In this document: positions 45,701 through 46,141 of the stretch, piece after piece | Layout: every line of letters begins with the position of its first letter | Numbering within the stretch: position 1 is the first letter of the stretch | From: Actinomortierella ambigua | Taxonomy: Eukaryota; Mortierellomycota; Mortierellomycetes; Mortierellales; Mortierellaceae | Assembly (NCBI GenBank): GCA_016098155.1 | Contig: JAAAJB010000221.1 | Coordinates: 1 to 46,141, forward strand | Direction: 5' to 3' | Length of the DNA stretch: 46,141 nt | Translations under genes and position numbers: made by a program | The notes under the pieces: generated by a model | The model's input: the letters and a program-made list of their open reading frames with translations, nothing else | Told to the model about the DNA's origin: nothing | The model's database searches: none

Positions 45701-46141
45701 TAGATTCAGTTTGGTTTCAGGCTTTTGTGTAGCCATAATAGTGGAAATTTGAGGTGGGGGAGGGGAATGAAGGACGATAGAGATGTCGTTAAAAGACCAG
45801 TCCAAGTGCTTCTCATATATGCGACTACTATGCATGGGCAAAGAAGAAGAGAGGGGGAGACAACTTTCGCGTTGCTTACCAGTTTAACAAGCGCAGTCAG
45901 GAACTCAGTCGTTACGACTCCTACAGCAGGCTGCCGGGCGCCGAGAGCAATGTTCCAGATCGAATCAAGACCGATCAAGGGCTGAAGGACAATATACGAG
46001 TGAATCCCTGTCGCTTGATCAATATCCTGAAAGGAATGAGCAAAACAAAAGAAGGCCCGACGTTAGATGATCGTTCATGTTACTTCTCAGTAGACGAAGC
46101 CAGCACCACCTCAATACTCTCCCCCGTGCCCCTCCAAAAAA
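36719..46141 (-). CDS. Giant USP34-like ubiquitin carboxyl-terminal hydrolase (5' end outside window)
   Basis: Minus-strand exons: (46110-46141, partial), 45880-46026, 45434-45721, 45338-45388, 45033-45275, 44285-44876, 43992-44175, 43633-43852, 43178-43502, 42465-43037, 42319-42370, 38739-42190, 38038-38610, 37340-37911 and 36719-37210. All phases agree, giving about 2600 residues in the window. Domains in order are helical-repeat-like scaffold; a ubiquitin-like fold at 45033-45275 (ITLALSVHPSETLLNLKRQV); more scaffold; the USP catalytic domain; and a long helical C-terminus. Catalytic Cys is the TGC at 42943-42945 (GLQNLGATCYMN). His is at 41908-41910 (TGTADSGHYYSFIKD). The Asn/Asp site is in WLQFNDSTVEEF. 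A zinc-ribbon pair is seen as KCSGC. The closest human relatives by motif are USP34 and USP9X. It removes ubiquitin from proteins; the substrate is unknown. The tail has a polyglutamine run and acidic segments. Confidence 0.92.
36931..36957 (-). repeat. (CAG)n coding repeat, polyglutamine
   Basis: A pure CAG run on the minus strand (CTG on the plus strand) encodes nine consecutive glutamines in the last exon of the deubiquitinase. An expanding or contracting repeat here would keep frame. Confidence 0.9.
42440..42462 (+). repeat. Poly(T) tract just inside a deubiquitinase intron
   Basis: Twenty-three T on the plus strand. On the minus (gene) strand the 94-base intron 42371-42464 therefore starts GT and continues at once into a run of 23 A, a strange 5' splice context. 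The intron splits the USP zinc-ribbon region. Confidence 0.9.

Overview
The window looks like nuclear DNA of a filamentous fungus, most likely an early-diverging one of the Mortierella type (Mucoromycota). This is inferred from short GT-AG introns (about 90-300 bases), long pyrimidine-rich leaders, many simple repeats, a protein kinase fused to a long Sel1-repeat array, a secreted alpha-carbonic anhydrase family, and a peroxisomal-type long-chain acyl-CoA synthetase. I see no transposon, CRISPR array, rRNA or convincing tRNA. The exon models were built by hand from splice signals and reading phase. Each internal model closes in frame, but none is backed by transcripts.

Layout, left to right. 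At 0.5-1.9 kb (+) is a type II membrane glycosyltransferase-like protein. At 3.2-6.3 kb (+) is a TKL-type kinase with about 18 Sel1 repeats. From 6.5 to 14.4 kb (-) lie three tandem secreted alpha-carbonic anhydrases, separated by 2.4-2.6 kb spacers without recognisable genes. From 17.2 to 24.6 kb is a gene-dense block of housekeeping genes: SFT2-like Golgi transport protein (-), CHY zinc-finger protein (+), FMC1-like mitochondrial ATP synthase assembly factor (-) and long-chain acyl-CoA synthetase ending in AKL (+). From 24.6 to 29.3 kb no gene is recognised, but two TATA boxes and CT-rich leader-like DNA are present. At 29.3-33.7 kb (+) is a very large arrestin-like protein broken up by low-complexity insertions. 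At 34.1-36.2 kb (-) is an unknown coiled-coil, acidic, proline/serine-rich protein. From 36.7 kb to the right edge (-) is a giant USP34-like deubiquitinase in at least 15 exons, whose N-terminus lies outside the window.

The genes do not form one operon-like pathway. The most coherent local unit is the carbonic anhydrase array. All three genes share a signal peptide, one intron in the same place and phase, the zinc ligands and the proton-shuttle histidine. The copies differ in glycosylation sites and charge. Two copies share a probable leader intron whose first bases are conserved at exactly the same distance from the ATG, plus a 59-base identical stretch at the start of the main exon. The arrestin-like protein and the deubiquitinase both belong to ubiquitin and trafficking biology, but nothing in the sequence links them directly.

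The strongest leads for new biology are the shared leader element of the two carbonic anhydrase genes, the higher-order duplication structure inside the kinase-linked Sel1 array, and the unknown coiled-coil protein at 34-36 kb.
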